A stretch of DNA of 64,000 bases from Actinophytocola sp044466355 (GTDB lineage Bacteria; Actinomycetota; Actinomycetes; Mycobacteriales; Pseudonocardiaceae), in contig NZ_JBITMQ010000008.1 of assembly GCF_044466355.1 (NCBI RefSeq), forward strand, positions 124,001-188,000, read 5' to 3'. Positions 1-8,506 of this stretch are shown here, piece after piece. Numbering within the stretch: the stretch's first letter is position 1; the number at the start of each line of letters is the position of its first letter. The translations under genes and the position numbers were made by a program. The notes below the pieces were generated by a model, which did not search any database, was not told the origin of the DNA, and was given only the letters and a program-made list of their open reading frames with translations.

Positions 1-690
1 CTCCGTGGTGCCGCCGGGCGGGGTCGTCGTGGTGGTGGGCGGCTTCGTGGTGGTGGTCGGGACGGTGCCGCCCGCCCACGCGCACTTCGCCTGCGACAGC
101 ACGATGTCGGCGCTCGTGACGTTGCCGACCGGGCCGCCGATGATCACGTGCACGGCGTTCACCGTGAGGGCGCCGCCCTTGCGGATCTGTTCGTTGATGC
201 GGACCTTCGCGATGCCGAGCACGTCGATCTCGCCCGGCACGGTGACGTCGATCTTCTGGCCGAGCACGGTCAGGTCGGCGATGGCGGACGTGCCGCTCAC
301 GCCGGACGGGCCCGCGACGCACTCGGCTTCGACGATCGACGCGCTCAGGATGTTCCTGACCACCACCTCGGCGATGCTGGCCTCGCTGACCAGGCTGCGT
401 CCCTTGAGGACGGAGGACGCGTTGAGGACGTTCGCGGTCACCAGACCGGCCACGTTGGGGCCGACCTCGACCAGTGAGTCGCGGCCGCCGCGCGGGTACA
501 CCGCGACCGGGCGCGGGTCGATCTTCACGAGCGGCTTGTCGAGCAGGGTCGTCTTGACGGACAGCGCGTAGGCCGAGCCGGTCGGGCCCTTGTCGGCGGC
601 GGCCGCCGGCGCGGTGAGGACCGCTGCCAGCGCGGCGACGCCCACGAGGCCGCATCCGGTCGCGAGCATGCGGGTACGACGCAAGGTCAT
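1..690 (-). CDS. Secreted choice-of-anchor-like protein, C-terminus cut by window edge
   Basis: The frame starts at ATG 690 and is still open at base 1, so the C-terminus is missing. The N-terminus has a basic start (MTLRRTR) and a hydrophobic stretch ending near AAAA-D at about residue 33, which looks like a signal peptide. The body is a beta-rich, valine/serine-rich domain with repeated 'LTVLGQKIDVTVPG' style phrases and a pair of cysteines, resembling choice-of-anchor proteins of actinomycetes. The visible end is a Thr/Pro linker (about residues 215-228), typical of a spacer before a wall or membrane anchor. A GGAG lies almost against the ATG. Secretion is well supported; the function is unknown. 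Confidence 0.7.
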   Translation of the reverse strand, partial: MTLRRTRMLATGCGLVGVAALAAVLTAPAAAADKGPTGSAYALSVKTTLLDKPLVKIDPRPVAVYPRGGRDSLVEVGPNVAGLVTANVLNASSVLKGRSLVSEASIAEVVVRNILSASIVEAECVAGPSGVSGTSAIADLTVLGQKIDVTVPGEIDVLGIAKVRINEQIRKGGALTVNAVHVIIGGPVGNVTSADIVLSQAKCAWAGGTVPTTTTKPPTTTTTPPGGTTE

Positions 691-1044
691 CTCCAGGGTT
701 CGTCTGCGGATTGGTTCCCCGACGGAAGGTCCTCAGAATTGTGATTACCGACGGTGAAGTCAATTCACGGACAGGAGTGAGTGTTTGCTCAGAAGTGTCA
801 CCCACAATTTCCGATCACCGTTATCGATTCGTTATATTTGTACGATGATCAGCGACTATGCGGAAGGCGACTCTGCTCCGCGGGCGGTTGCGCTGGGCCA
901 ATCGGGTGTCCTGCTCACTCGGAGGAGTGACGCGCTCGATCACGAACGCGTCACGTTTACGTGACGCGGATCACTCTCAATTGTTCTGAATCGACAAGAA
1001 GGGCCGAGCCCGAGGAATGGCGTCGGAACCGTTCTGATAAGGAC
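691..1044. other. 354-bp AT-richer intergenic gap
   Basis: There is no convincing gene between the mtr stop and the secreted-protein start, which lie on the same strand. The stretch is noticeably more AT-rich than its surroundings. It holds a perfect 22-bp palindrome (947-968). On the minus strand it also has a TTGACT hexamer about 60 bases before the ATG at 690 that could be the -35 of the secreted-protein promoter; the matching -10 is poor. Confidence 0.5.
947..968. repeat. Perfect 22-bp palindrome
   Basis: Two 10-base arms (left CGCGTCACGT, right ACGTGACGCG) are separated by TT. It lies 77 bases beyond the mtr stop and about 260 bases before the next start. No T-run follows on either strand. 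It could be a transcription terminator of the tail-less actinomycete kind or a regulator operator. Confidence 0.7.
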
Positions 1045-2409
1045 TCAGTCCAGCGCCAGGTTCAGCAGCGCGTTCTCCACCAGCTCCGGCATCGCCGGGT
1101 GGATCCAGTACTGGCCGCGTGCCATCTTTCGCGCGTCCAGCCCGAAGCTCATGGCCTGGATCAACGGTTGGATCAGGGTCGACGCCTGCGGGCCGATGAT
1201 GTGCGCGCCGAGCAGCTGCCCGGTCGCCGGGTCGGCGATCAGCTTCGCGAATCCGGTCGTGTCCTCCATGGCCCAGCCGTACGCGATGCCGGCGTAGTCC
1301 TGCTTCGCGGTGACGTACTCCACGCCGCGCTCGCGCGCCTCCTCCTCGGTGATCCCCACCGACGCCACCTGCGGCGACGTGAACACCGCGTGCGGCACGA
1401 ACCGGTGGTCGGACTCGATCGGCGTGTCCGGGTGCAGCAGGTTGTGCTGCACGACGCGGGCCTCGTGGTTCGCGACGTGCTTCAGCTCGAACGGCGAGCT
1501 GATGTCACCGAGCGCCCACACGCCGTTCGCGGTGGTGTGCTGGAAGCAGTCCACGACGACGTGCCCGCTGTCGGCCACCTCGATCCCGGCGGCGGGCAGG
1601 TTCAGCAGGTCCGAGTTCGGGGTGCGGCCGACCGCGACGAGCACGAGGTCCGTCGACAGCGAGCCGCCGTCCAGGTCCAGCCGGATGCCGTCCGCGTCGC
1701 GGGAGGCGCCGAGCACCTTCTGGTTCAGGCGCACGTCCCACTTTCCGGCGGCCAGCTCCGTGAACCGCGAGCTGATGTCGCCGTCCTCGTGCCGCAGCAG
1801 CGCGCCGGACCGGGCGATGACGGTCACCTCGACGCCGAACGACGAGAACACGTGCGCGAACTCCGCCGACACGAACCCACTGCCGATGATCACCAGCCTG
1901 CGCGGCAACGTCTCCAGCCGCATGATCGTGTCGCTGGTGTGGTAGCCGACCTCGTCGAGGCCCGGCACGTCCGGCAGCACCGGCCGCGTCCCGGCGGCGA
2001 GCACGACCCGGTCCGCGGTGATCCGCGTGCCGTCGACGTCCAGCTCTCGCGGCCCGGTGAACCGCGCGGTGCCCTCGTACACGGTCACGTTCGCGTTGTC
2101 CGGGTGCGTGACGCGGTACTCGCGGCCACCGGTGGCGATCGGGTCGATCCGCCCGAAGATCCGGTCGCGGATGTCGGCCCAGCGGACGCCGTCGAGCGTC
2201 TCGTCGACGCCGAGCCGTGCCGCGGCGGCCGGTGTGGCGGCGAGGTCGGCGGGGTGGACGAACATCTTCGTTGGGATGCAGCCCACGTTCAGGCACGTGC
2301 CGCCGAAGGTGCCCTTCTCGACGATCGCGACGCGCCAGTCGCGGAACCGCTCGTCGAGGATGGAGTTGCCGGAGCCGGTGCCGATGATGACCAGGTCGTA
2401 GTTCGTCAC
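1045..2409 (-). CDS. mtr: Mycothione reductase
   Basis: This FAD/NADPH disulfide reductase regenerates mycothiol from mycothione in the cytosol. The 454-residue protein has the N-terminal FAD-binding GTGSGN (10-15) and the redox-active pair in GGTCLNVGCIPTK (Cys39 and Cys44). A second nucleotide-binding fold begins near IIGSGFVSAEFAH, and the C-terminal dimerisation domain ends in YWIHPAMPE, carrying the His437/Glu442 catalytic pair. The phrases 'NSILDERF' and 'MARGQYWIHPA' match mycothione reductase rather than lipoamide or glutathione reductase. The GTG at 2409 is the only sensible start in frame. It marks the host as a mycothiol-using actinobacterium. Confidence 0.93.
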   Translation of the reverse strand: MTNYDLVIIGTGSGNSILDERFRDWRVAIVEKGTFGGTCLNVGCIPTKMFVHPADLAATPAAAARLGVDETLDGVRWADIRDRIFGRIDPIATGGREYRVTHPDNANVTVYEGTARFTGPRELDVDGTRITADRVVLAAGTRPVLPDVPGLDEVGYHTSDTIMRLETLPRRLVIIGSGFVSAEFAHVFSSFGVEVTVIARSGALLRHEDGDISSRFTELAAGKWDVRLNQKVLGASRDADGIRLDLDGGSLSTDLVLVAVGRTPNSDLLNLPAAGIEVADSGHVVVDCFQHTTANGVWALGDISSPFELKHVANHEARVVQHNLLHPDTPIESDHRFVPHAVFTSPQVASVGITEEEARERGVEYVTAKQDYAGIAYGWAMEDTTGFAKLIADPATGQLLGAHIIGPQASTLIQPLIQAMSFGLDARKMARGQYWIHPAMPELVENALLNLALD

Positions 2410-2447
2410 ATGGTCATTCAACCCGCACCGGCTCGCGGGGATTCCTG

Positions 2448-2984
2448 CTAGTGCTGGTAGGTGGGTGTGATGACGGCCCGCGCCAGCGTGTGGAACGCCA
2501 GGTTGAAGCTCACGACGGCGGCCGAGACGTTCTCGTCGACGTCCAGCTTCTCCACGTCCACCGCGTGCACCACGAAGTAGTAGCGGTGCGGCACGTCGCC
2601 CTGTGGCGGCGCGGCGCCGCCGTAGGCGCGGGTGGAGAAGTCGCTGCGCACGTGGAACGCGTCGCCGGGCAGGCTCGCGTCGTCGGCGCCCGCACCCGCG
2701 GCCAGCGACGTGACCGACGCGGGGATGTTCACCGCGATCCAGTGCCAGAAACCGCCGGGCACGGGCGCGTCCGGGTCGAAGCACGTGACCACGTAGCTCT
2801 TCGTCCCGTCCGGCGCGCCCTCCCACGACAGCTGCGGCGAGGAGTTCTGGCCGCCCGCGCTGTCGTGCACGGCGCTGTCGGGCAGCTGCTGTCCGTCCGC
2901 CACGTCGGCCGACGTCACGGTGAACGAGCCGGTGGCGGGGAGCAGGGAGTACGGGTCCGGTGCGGTGGGACGCTCGAGGCTCAT
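2448..2984 (-). CDS. YbhB/YbcL (PEBP) family protein
   Basis: This 178-residue protein belongs to the phosphatidylethanolamine-binding/Raf-kinase-inhibitor-like family. Family hallmarks are the sequence around SSPQLSWEGAPDGTKSYVVTCFDPDAP, the FWHWIAVNIP segment and the GAAPPQGDVPHRYYFVVHA segment, which together form the ligand pocket. It has no signal peptide, so it is probably cytosolic. ATG 2984 is preceded by GGAG six bases upstream, and a TAGGGT -10-like box lies further up. It lies just upstream of mtr on the same strand and diverges from the M48 gene. The bacterial role is generally unknown. Confidence 0.88.
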   Translation of the reverse strand: MSLERPTAPDPYSLLPATGSFTVTSADVADGQQLPDSAVHDSAGGQNSSPQLSWEGAPDGTKSYVVTCFDPDAPVPGGFWHWIAVNIPASVTSLAAGAGADDASLPGDAFHVRSDFSTRAYGGAAPPQGDVPHRYYFVVHAVDVEKLDVDENVSAAVVSFNLAFHTLARAVITPTYQH

Positions 2985-3112
2985 CGCATCTCCATTCGGG
3001 GATCACTCCGATGATCACTTCGGGGGCGCGTCCACCCTAGCCCCGCGCGAACCGACTCGCTGTTCACCTCGTCGGGCATAGGCTGGGCCGCACGGATCGA
3101 GGGGAGACGACA

Positions 3113-4183
3113 GTGACCGAGAACAGCGACACGAACACCGACATCGAGCCCACCTCGTCGACACGCGTGCGCTTCCGCGGCATCAGCCCGCGGGCCTACG
3201 AGCACCCCGCCGACCGCGGCGCGATGGCGACGCTGCGGGCCGTGCCGGGGGTGGCGTCGGTGCTGAAGGCCGTCGCGGGCATGTGGAACGAACGGGCCGA
3301 GCGGCTGTTCGCGGTCGCGTCGGCGATCCGGGTCGGGGAGAACCAGTACCCGAAGATCAACCGGCTGCGGCTCGACTGCGCCGAGACGCTCGACCTGGAC
3401 ACCACGCCGGACCTGTTCGTCACCCGGCACCCGGTCGCCAACGCGTACGCGATCGGCATCGACAAGCCGTTCATCGTGCTCACGACGGGGCTGGTGGAGG
3501 CGCTCGACCTGGAGAGCCTGCGGGTGGTGGTCGGGCACGAGACCGGGCACGTGCTGTCCGGGCACAACGTGCTGCGGACGCTGCTCATGCGCCTGCTGCG
3601 CCTGCAGGCCACCGTCCAGTGGGTGCCGATCGGCGCGCTCGGCCTGCGCGCGGTCATCGCGGCGCTCATGGAGTGGTACCGCAAGGCGGAGCTGACCGCC
3701 GACCGCGCCGGTCTGCTGTGCTCGCAGGACCCGGCCGCGGCGCTGCGCCAGCACGTCTACATGGCCGGTGGCACGTCGATGTCCGACATCGACATCCCGG
3801 AGTTCATGCAGCAGGCCAAGGAGTACGAAGAGGTCGACGACATCCGCGACAGCATCCTGAAGCTGATGACGGTCGAGAACATGAGCCACCCGTTCGCCGT
3901 CGTGCGTGCCGCGCAGCTGCAGCGGTGGGCCGCGTCGGAGGAGTACCGCGCGATCCTGGCCGGCGACTACCTGCGGCGCAGCGACGACCAGCCGTCGTCG
4001 TCGATGATGGACGACATCAAGTCGGCGGGCCGGTCGTACAAGGAGTCCTGGTCCAACTCGACCGACCCGCTCGCCAAGGTCCTCGCCGACGTCGGCGAGG
4101 CGATGTCGGGTGCCGCGGGCAAGGTGTTCAGCCGCTTCGGCGGCCGGAGCGAGGACGAGCCGAATGTCAGCGACGATCGATGA
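3113..4183 (+). CDS. M48 family zinc metallopeptidase
   Basis: This 356-residue protein has the zinc-binding HETGH (His142-Glu143-His146) and the downstream ELTAD motif (Glu193, Asp197) of Ste24/HtpX-type M48 peptidases. Only a weak hydrophobic segment (about residues 168-183) follows the active site, and there is no signal peptide, so it may be peripheral or cytosolic rather than polytopic like HtpX. A polar C-terminal extension of about 150 residues follows. It starts at GTG 3113 after GGGGAGACGACA. The next gene begins inside its last codons, so the two are likely translationally coupled. Confidence 0.88.
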   Translation: MTENSDTNTDIEPTSSTRVRFRGISPRAYEHPADRGAMATLRAVPGVASVLKAVAGMWNERAERLFAVASAIRVGENQYPKINRLRLDCAETLDLDTTPDLFVTRHPVANAYAIGIDKPFIVLTTGLVEALDLESLRVVVGHETGHVLSGHNVLRTLLMRLLRLQATVQWVPIGALGLRAVIAALMEWYRKAELTADRAGLLCSQDPAAALRQHVYMAGGTSMSDIDIPEFMQQAKEYEEVDDIRDSILKLMTVENMSHPFAVVRAAQLQRWAASEEYRAILAGDYLRRSDDQPSSSMMDDIKSAGRSYKESWSNSTDPLAKVLADVGEAMSGAAGKVFSRFGGRSEDEPNVSDDR

Positions 4184-5312
4184 CCTGACCACCAGCCGGC
4201 TCGGTGAGCTGCTCACGGACCCGGAACGCCGGGCGGACGCGGCGATCGCGCTGGGCCGTCGCGGTGCGCGGGAGTACAGCGGGCCGATCGCCGCGGTCTT
4301 GCCGACGCTGAAGGGGGCCGAGCATGCCGCGTTCGTGGTGGCGCTGGAGATGCTGGGCGACCCGTCGGTCGTGCCCGCGCTGCTGGAGCACGTCGACTGG
4401 GCCGCCCACCACGCGCTGGTCCGGCTGACCGGTCGCGATCCGCTGGTGACCGATCCGGACAACCTGCGGCAGGCGTGGGCGAACATCGACCTCACCGCAC
4501 CCGCCCGGCCCGAGATCAGGGTGGGCGCGGTCGGTGCCACCCGCGCCGACCTCACGCTCCGAGACGGTCTCGGCAGGTTCCGCGTCGGCTTCCGTCAGAA
4601 GGCGTGGCCGCGCTGGAACAGGTCGCTGTTGATCGACGGAGTGCCGGTCTACGACGTCGGATCCACGTGCGGCACCTGCGAGACCTTGATCGCGCTCACC
4701 GGCTGGCCGGCGGGCGAGGTCGCCTCCGTGTCCGCGCGACTGCGTGACCGGATCGCCGACGTCACCGCGCTCGATGACGACCTCGTCGACGCGCTGCGAC
4801 CGATGCTGGTCGCGTTGCCGAGTGGGCACTACCGGCTCCACCTGCTCGACCTCGACCTGGAACTGGTGCACGACCCCGCGGCGTCGTGGTGGCAGCGGCG
4901 CCACGACGAACGGCAAGAGACCGACGACGAGCCGTTCTGGCCGGGCACAGGGCACTTCCAGCTGCGTCGCCGGATACCGGGCCCCGTGCCCACCTACGGC
5001 GTGGTCATGCCGTCCAGTGAGCGGCGCGACCCGGACACCGTGGCCGTCCACCGCGCCGCGATCGAGCACGGCGCCCGGCCTGCCGCGTTGCTGTGGGGGT
5101 GGGTGGACGACCGGCATGTCGAGATGGCGTACCCGGAACGGTTCCTCGTGTCCGTCGTGCTCGACGGACACCACAAGCTGGTCGCCTACGCCGAGGCGGG
5201 CGTCCCCGCCCGGGCGGTGTTCGTGACGCGCCTGGAGGACAACTGGGGCCCGCCGGGTGAGCGGGACCGCTACCTCGACGAGGTGATCAGCGCGCTGCCA
5301 GCTCTTCGCTGA
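4164..5312 (+). CDS. Uncharacterised HEAT-like protein coupled to the M48 protease
   Basis: I do not recognise this 382-residue protein. Residues 1-90 are helical with a HEAT-like cadence ('ERRADAAIALGRRGAREYSGPIAAVLP', then 'EMLGDPSVVPALLEHVDW'). The remainder is mixed alpha/beta with one CGTC motif (near residue 171) that could be redox-active or bind metal, and it is otherwise acidic. It starts at ATG 4164 inside the 3' end of the M48 gene (20-bp overlap), which implies a joint role or stoichiometric co-expression. Its 3' end overlaps the convergent YHS gene by 26 bp. Confidence 0.75.
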   Translation: MSATIDDLTTSRLGELLTDPERRADAAIALGRRGAREYSGPIAAVLPTLKGAEHAAFVVALEMLGDPSVVPALLEHVDWAAHHALVRLTGRDPLVTDPDNLRQAWANIDLTAPARPEIRVGAVGATRADLTLRDGLGRFRVGFRQKAWPRWNRSLLIDGVPVYDVGSTCGTCETLIALTGWPAGEVASVSARLRDRIADVTALDDDLVDALRPMLVALPSGHYRLHLLDLDLELVHDPAASWWQRRHDERQETDDEPFWPGTGHFQLRRRIPGPVPTYGVVMPSSERRDPDTVAVHRAAIEHGARPAALLWGWVDDRHVEMAYPERFLVSVVLDGHHKLVAYAEAGVPARAVFVTRLEDNWGPPGERDRYLDEVISALPALR

Positions 5313-5883
5313 ACACCTTCTTGCAGACCGGCGCGCAGAACGCGTAGAGCGTGCCGTCGTGCTCGAGGGTGAGGGTCGCCGTGGCGAGGTCGACGGTCAT
5401 ACCGCACACCGGGTCGATCGCCGTGCCCGGCGCGGCCTCCCGGTGTTCGCCGGAGGCGCGGTAGTCGTCGGTGATGAGGCGGGTGATGTCGGCCGAGTTC
5501 GTCGGGCGGCCGAGGGCACCGACGGCGTGCTCCTTCAGGCCCACGATCTGCACCTGGCAGTGCGGTTCGCGGTACAGGCGACCGGGATCGTCCTCGGTCG
5601 CCGCGATCGCCTCGGTGATCTTCGGGATCATGTACTCGCCGAAGCTCTTGTTGTTCCAGGAGCCGGGCACGGTCAGGCGGACCAGGTAGCGCGGCTCCTC
5701 GCCGTTGGTCACCCACGCCGCCGGCTCGTGGACCAGGACGTTGGTCAGCGTGCGGGCTTTGTCGAGCACGGCGTCCGGCGCGCTGTCGCCCGCGAGCAAC
5801 TCGGTCAGCAGCAGGTTGCCCAGCCGCTCGCGCTGTGCCGCGGTGAGTGTGCCCGGGCGGGTGAACACCTCGACGGTCATCAT
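5287..5883 (-). CDS. Tautomerase-like/YHS two-domain protein
   Basis: This protein has 198 residues. The N-terminal part (about 1-130) resembles 4-oxalocrotonate-tautomerase-type proteins ('MTVEVFTRPGTLTAAQRERL', then 'PGSWNNKSFGEYMIPKITEAI') but lacks the Pro that normally follows the initiator Met. The C-terminal part (about 145-195) is a YHS domain: DPVCGMTV, then YAFCAPVCKKVF, whose cysteines may bind a metal. ATG 5883 has AAGGAG eight bases upstream; the adjacent ATG 5880 is also possible. It overlaps the stop of the upstream thioredoxin-fold gene as ATGA, so the two form one coupled operon. The tautomerase assignment is tentative; the YHS domain is secure. Confidence 0.8.
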   Translation of the reverse strand: MMTVEVFTRPGTLTAAQRERLGNLLLTELLAGDSAPDAVLDKARTLTNVLVHEPAAWVTNGEEPRYLVRLTVPGSWNNKSFGEYMIPKITEAIAATEDDPGRLYREPHCQVQIVGLKEHAVGALGRPTNSADITRLITDDYRASGEHREAAPGTAIDPVCGMTVDLATATLTLEHDGTLYAFCAPVCKKVFSEELAAR

Positions 5884-6425
5884 GGCTTGTTCTCCTTCAC
5901 TGGCAACAGGTTCAACAGTTCGTCGACCGACCACTGGTCGTAGACGTGGGTGCCGTGGTGGCTCGCGAGCACGCGGCCGTCCGGCGCGATCAGGAAGTCC
6001 GCGGGCAACCCGAAACGCCCGCTTTCGGGCCTGGGGGCGGGTTTCCGCTTGCGCACCACGTCCGGCAGCGCGACCGCGATGGCACGCACGATCGCGGGCC
6101 ACGCCTTCGGGTGCAGCAGTGCCCTCGGCGCGGACTCGACGCCGAACTCGCGGTACAGCGCCTTCTCCGGGTCGGCGACCACGTCGAACGGCAGGTCGGC
6201 GACGTGTGGGCGCAGGTCGGCGACGGTCGAGTGGAACAGCACGACCTCGTGGACGCCCGCCGCCTCGACGTCGCGCTGCCGGGTCACGAACGACCGCAGG
6301 TGCAGGTTGCACACCGGGCAGCCCGCGAAGCGGCGGAACTGCAGGTGTGTCAGCCGATCCGGGTCCGGCACCCGCACCGGCCCGCCCGTGACCGTCACGA
6401 GCCGTCTGGGAGCAACGTGCTCCAT
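5880..6425 (-). CDS. AhpC/TSA-type thioredoxin-fold protein
   Basis: This 181-residue peroxiredoxin-like protein carries a CPVC redox motif in 'RRFAGCPVCNLHLRSF' and later a thioredoxin-fold segment 'GLPADFLIAPDGRVL'. It is likely a cytosolic thiol peroxidase or disulfide reductase. ATG 6425 is chosen because GAGGAGGA lies just upstream; a longer start exists at 6458 but has no ribosome site. It is first in a two-gene operon with the YHS protein and diverges from a TetR gene. Its promoter overlaps inverted repeats in the shared gap, so repression by that TetR is likely. Confidence 0.85.
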   Translation of the reverse strand: MEHVAPRRLVTVTGGPVRVPDPDRLTHLQFRRFAGCPVCNLHLRSFVTRQRDVEAAGVHEVVLFHSTVADLRPHVADLPFDVVADPEKALYREFGVESAPRALLHPKAWPAIVRAIAVALPDVVRKRKPAPRPESGRFGLPADFLIAPDGRVLASHHGTHVYDQWSVDELLNLLPVKENKP

Positions 6426-6440
6426 GTGGTCCTCCTCGTG

Positions 6441-6491
6441 TAGGCGTACAACGTACATCTACGAGTATGCGCGTATCGCGTACGCTGTCAA
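6441..6491 (-). promoter_or_regulatory. Divergent promoter with TetR operator-like repeats
   Basis: On the minus strand a perfect TTGACA (6491-6486) and CATACT (6469-6464) are 16 bases apart and would drive the thioredoxin-fold operon. On the plus strand TACGCT (6481-6486) lies 8 bases before the GTG of the TetR gene, suggesting a leaderless transcript. The gap contains repeated GTAC/GTAT units arranged as short dyads (GTAC-AAC-GTAC at 6446-6456, and TACG...CGTA across 6460-6482). That is a plausible site for the neighbouring TetR to control both directions. Confidence 0.6.
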
Positions 6492-6494
6492 CTC

Positions 6495-7094
6495 GTGCCC
6501 CGGCCGCGCTCGCTCACCCCGGACCGCCTCGCGGCCGCCACCCTCGCGGTGGTCGACCGCGACGGCCTCGACGCGCTCACCATGCGCGCGGTCGCGAAGG
6601 AGCTGGGCATGGCGACCATGTCGCTGTACCGCTACGTCACCGACAGGGACGAGCTGGAGGTCCTGGTCGTCGACCACGTCCTGTCCGGTGTCAACCTGAC
6701 CGTGCCGCCCGGGGACTGGCGGGCACGGATCACCGAGCTGCTCTCGCGCATGCGCAAGGAGGTGCTCGCGCACTCGGCGGTCGTGCCGCTGCTGTTGCGG
6801 CACCGCCACGCCGTGCCGTCGTCCATGGTCCTGATCGAGGCGACACTTGCGATCCTGACCGACGCGGGGTTCGCGGGGGAGCGGCGCGTGATCGCGCAGC
6901 GGACGATCATCGCGTACCTGTTCGGCATGCTGCAGAACGAGCACTACGGCCCGCTGTCCGGTGCGGGCACGGCGATCATGGCCGCACAGGAGCGGTTCCC
7001 GCTGCTGGCGGAGACCGCGGCACAGGCGCGGAAGGTGACCGGTGACGCGGAGTTCCACCAGGGACTGGAGGTCGTGCTGCGCGGTCTCGGTTAG
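6495..7094 (+). CDS. TetR/AcrR family transcriptional regulator
   Basis: This 199-residue protein has an N-terminal helix-turn-helix domain (about 5-55: 'LTMRAVAKELGMATMSLYRYVTDRDEL') and an all-helical TetR-type C-terminal ligand domain. It is read from GTG 6495, right after a TACGCT -10 box, so it is probably leaderless. It is divergent from the thioredoxin/YHS operon with dyads in the 69-bp gap, which suggests autoregulation plus control of that operon. The inducer is unknown; the neighbours point to a thiol or electrophile stress signal. Confidence 0.9.
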   Translation: MPRPRSLTPDRLAAATLAVVDRDGLDALTMRAVAKELGMATMSLYRYVTDRDELEVLVVDHVLSGVNLTVPPGDWRARITELLSRMRKEVLAHSAVVPLLLRHRHAVPSSMVLIEATLAILTDAGFAGERRVIAQRTIIAYLFGMLQNEHYGPLSGAGTAIMAAQERFPLLAETAAQARKVTGDAEFHQGLEVVLRGLG

Positions 7095-7221
7095 GGGTGG
7101 GTCGCGGTGAAGGTCCGGCGGTCGCCGAGCGCAAGTTCACCCGGTCCAGCTACAAGGTCGAGTTGACCATCGCCACGCCCAACCGAGAGGGTCGAGAGAC
7201 CCAACAGTGAGGAGACGACAC

Positions 7222-8031
7222 ATGGGGGCGACCTCGCGGGTCACTCGCCTAATGTTCGCCGCCGTGCTCGCGTCGGCCGCCGTCGCGGTCGGGATCACGC
7301 AGGCGAACGCGGACCAGGGAAACCAGCAGATCGTCGGCGGCGACCGGGCCAGCATCGCCGACCACCCCTACGTCGTGTACCTGACGACCGCCGACGGCTT
7401 CCAGTTCTGCGGCGGCACCCTCGTCGACGACAACAAGGTCGTCACCGCCGCCCACTGCACGGTGGGCAAGCAGCCGAGCGACATCGTCGTGGTCGCCGGT
7501 CGCGAGGACAAGGAGAGCACGGCGGGCATCGCCACTCCGGCCAAGCAGATCTGGGTCCACCCGGACTTCGCCGACGTCCGCTCCGGCAACGACGTCTCGG
7601 TGCTGACGCTGACCGATCGGGTGCCGTACGAGCCGCTCGCCCTCCCGAGGAAGGACGACGCCGAGCTGTACAAGGTCGGGCAACCGGGCCTGATCCTCGG
7701 CTGGGGCCGGGTCGCCGCCGACGGCCAGCCGTCGCGGTACCTCCTGAAGGCGAGCGTGCCGGTCATGGCCGACACCGCCTGCGCCAAGGCCTACCCCGGG
7801 TACAAGGCGCAGAGCATGGTGTGCGCCGGGCTCCCGGAGGGTGGGGTCGACTCCTGCCAGGGCGACTCGGGCGGCCCGCTGGTCGTGGACGGCAAGCTGG
7901 CCGGCATCACGTCGTGGGGCGAGGGCTGCGCGGCGGCGGGCAAACCGGGCGTGTACACGCGGTTGGCGGTCTACCGGGACGTGCTGGAGGACCAGGTCTG
8001 GGACGCCCTTCCACGGCCGGCGAGTGCGTGA
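7222..8031 (+). CDS. Secreted trypsin-like serine protease (S1)
   Basis: This 269-residue protein has a signal peptide of about 30 residues ending ANA, then a short propeptide and the IVGG activation site (37-40). The catalytic triad is His78 (TAAHC), Asp124 and Ser216 (GDSGGP). Asp210, six before the serine, predicts trypsin-like Arg/Lys specificity. Six cysteines could form three disulfides. ATG 7222 has GGAG eight bases upstream; an in-frame GTG at 7207 overlaps that site. It is paralogous to the protease at 17934, sharing the phrase DGFQFCGGT. Confidence 0.93.
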   Translation: MGATSRVTRLMFAAVLASAAVAVGITQANADQGNQQIVGGDRASIADHPYVVYLTTADGFQFCGGTLVDDNKVVTAAHCTVGKQPSDIVVVAGREDKESTAGIATPAKQIWVHPDFADVRSGNDVSVLTLTDRVPYEPLALPRKDDAELYKVGQPGLILGWGRVAADGQPSRYLLKASVPVMADTACAKAYPGYKAQSMVCAGLPEGGVDSCQGDSGGPLVVDGKLAGITSWGEGCAAAGKPGVYTRLAVYRDVLEDQVWDALPRPASA

Positions 8032-8059
8032 CGGTCGGCGGATCTGATATCCAGGGTTC

Positions 8060-8506
8060 GTGCTGTACTCCGCGAAGGGCGACGAGATCACCGCCGCCGA
8101 ACTGTACCCGCTGCTCAGGCTGCGGGTGGACGTGTTCGTGGTCGAGCAGGAGTGTCCGTACCCCGAGCTGGACGGCCGCGACCTGTCGGCGTCGACCGTG
8201 CACGTGTGGTGGCGGCCGGGCGACGAGGTGCTCGGCTACCTCCGCCTGCTCCGCGACGACGACGGTACGCACCGCATCGGCCGCGTCTGCACCGCGCTGT
8301 CCGCCCGCGGCAGCGGCCTTGGCGCGCTGCTGATGAAGGCGGCGATGGACCGCGTCGGCGACGAGGCCGCCGTGCTGGCGGCGCAGACGTACGCCCTCGA
8401 CTTCTACGCCCGCTTCGGCTTCGTCCCGGAAGGCGACCGCTACCTCGAGGACGGCATCGAACACCAGACGATGCGCCGTGCCGCGGTCACCGGGGCGCGT
8501 GCTTGA
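8060..8506 (+). CDS. ElaA-type GNAT N-acetyltransferase
   Basis: This 148-residue GNAT contains the ElaA signature 'LRVDVFVVEQECPYPELDGRD' near residue 30, followed by the acetyl-CoA-binding stretch around 'RVCTALSARGSGLGALLMKAA'. The substrate is unknown; it is cytosolic. Translation starts at GTG 8060 without a clear ribosome site. Its last 20 bases overlap the convergent bioF gene. M. tuberculosis also has a GNAT between cysG and mtr, so its place looks conserved. Confidence 0.87.
   Translation: MLYSAKGDEITAAELYPLLRLRVDVFVVEQECPYPELDGRDLSASTVHVWWRPGDEVLGYLRLLRDDDGTHRIGRVCTALSARGSGLGALLMKAAMDRVGDEAAVLAAQTYALDFYARFGFVPEGDRYLEDGIEHQTMRRAAVTGARA

Noticed and set aside
961..2451. A 496-codon open frame on the plus strand opposite mtr
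   Set aside because: The minus strand encodes a clear mycothione reductase. The plus frame is Arg/Val/His-rich without family features.
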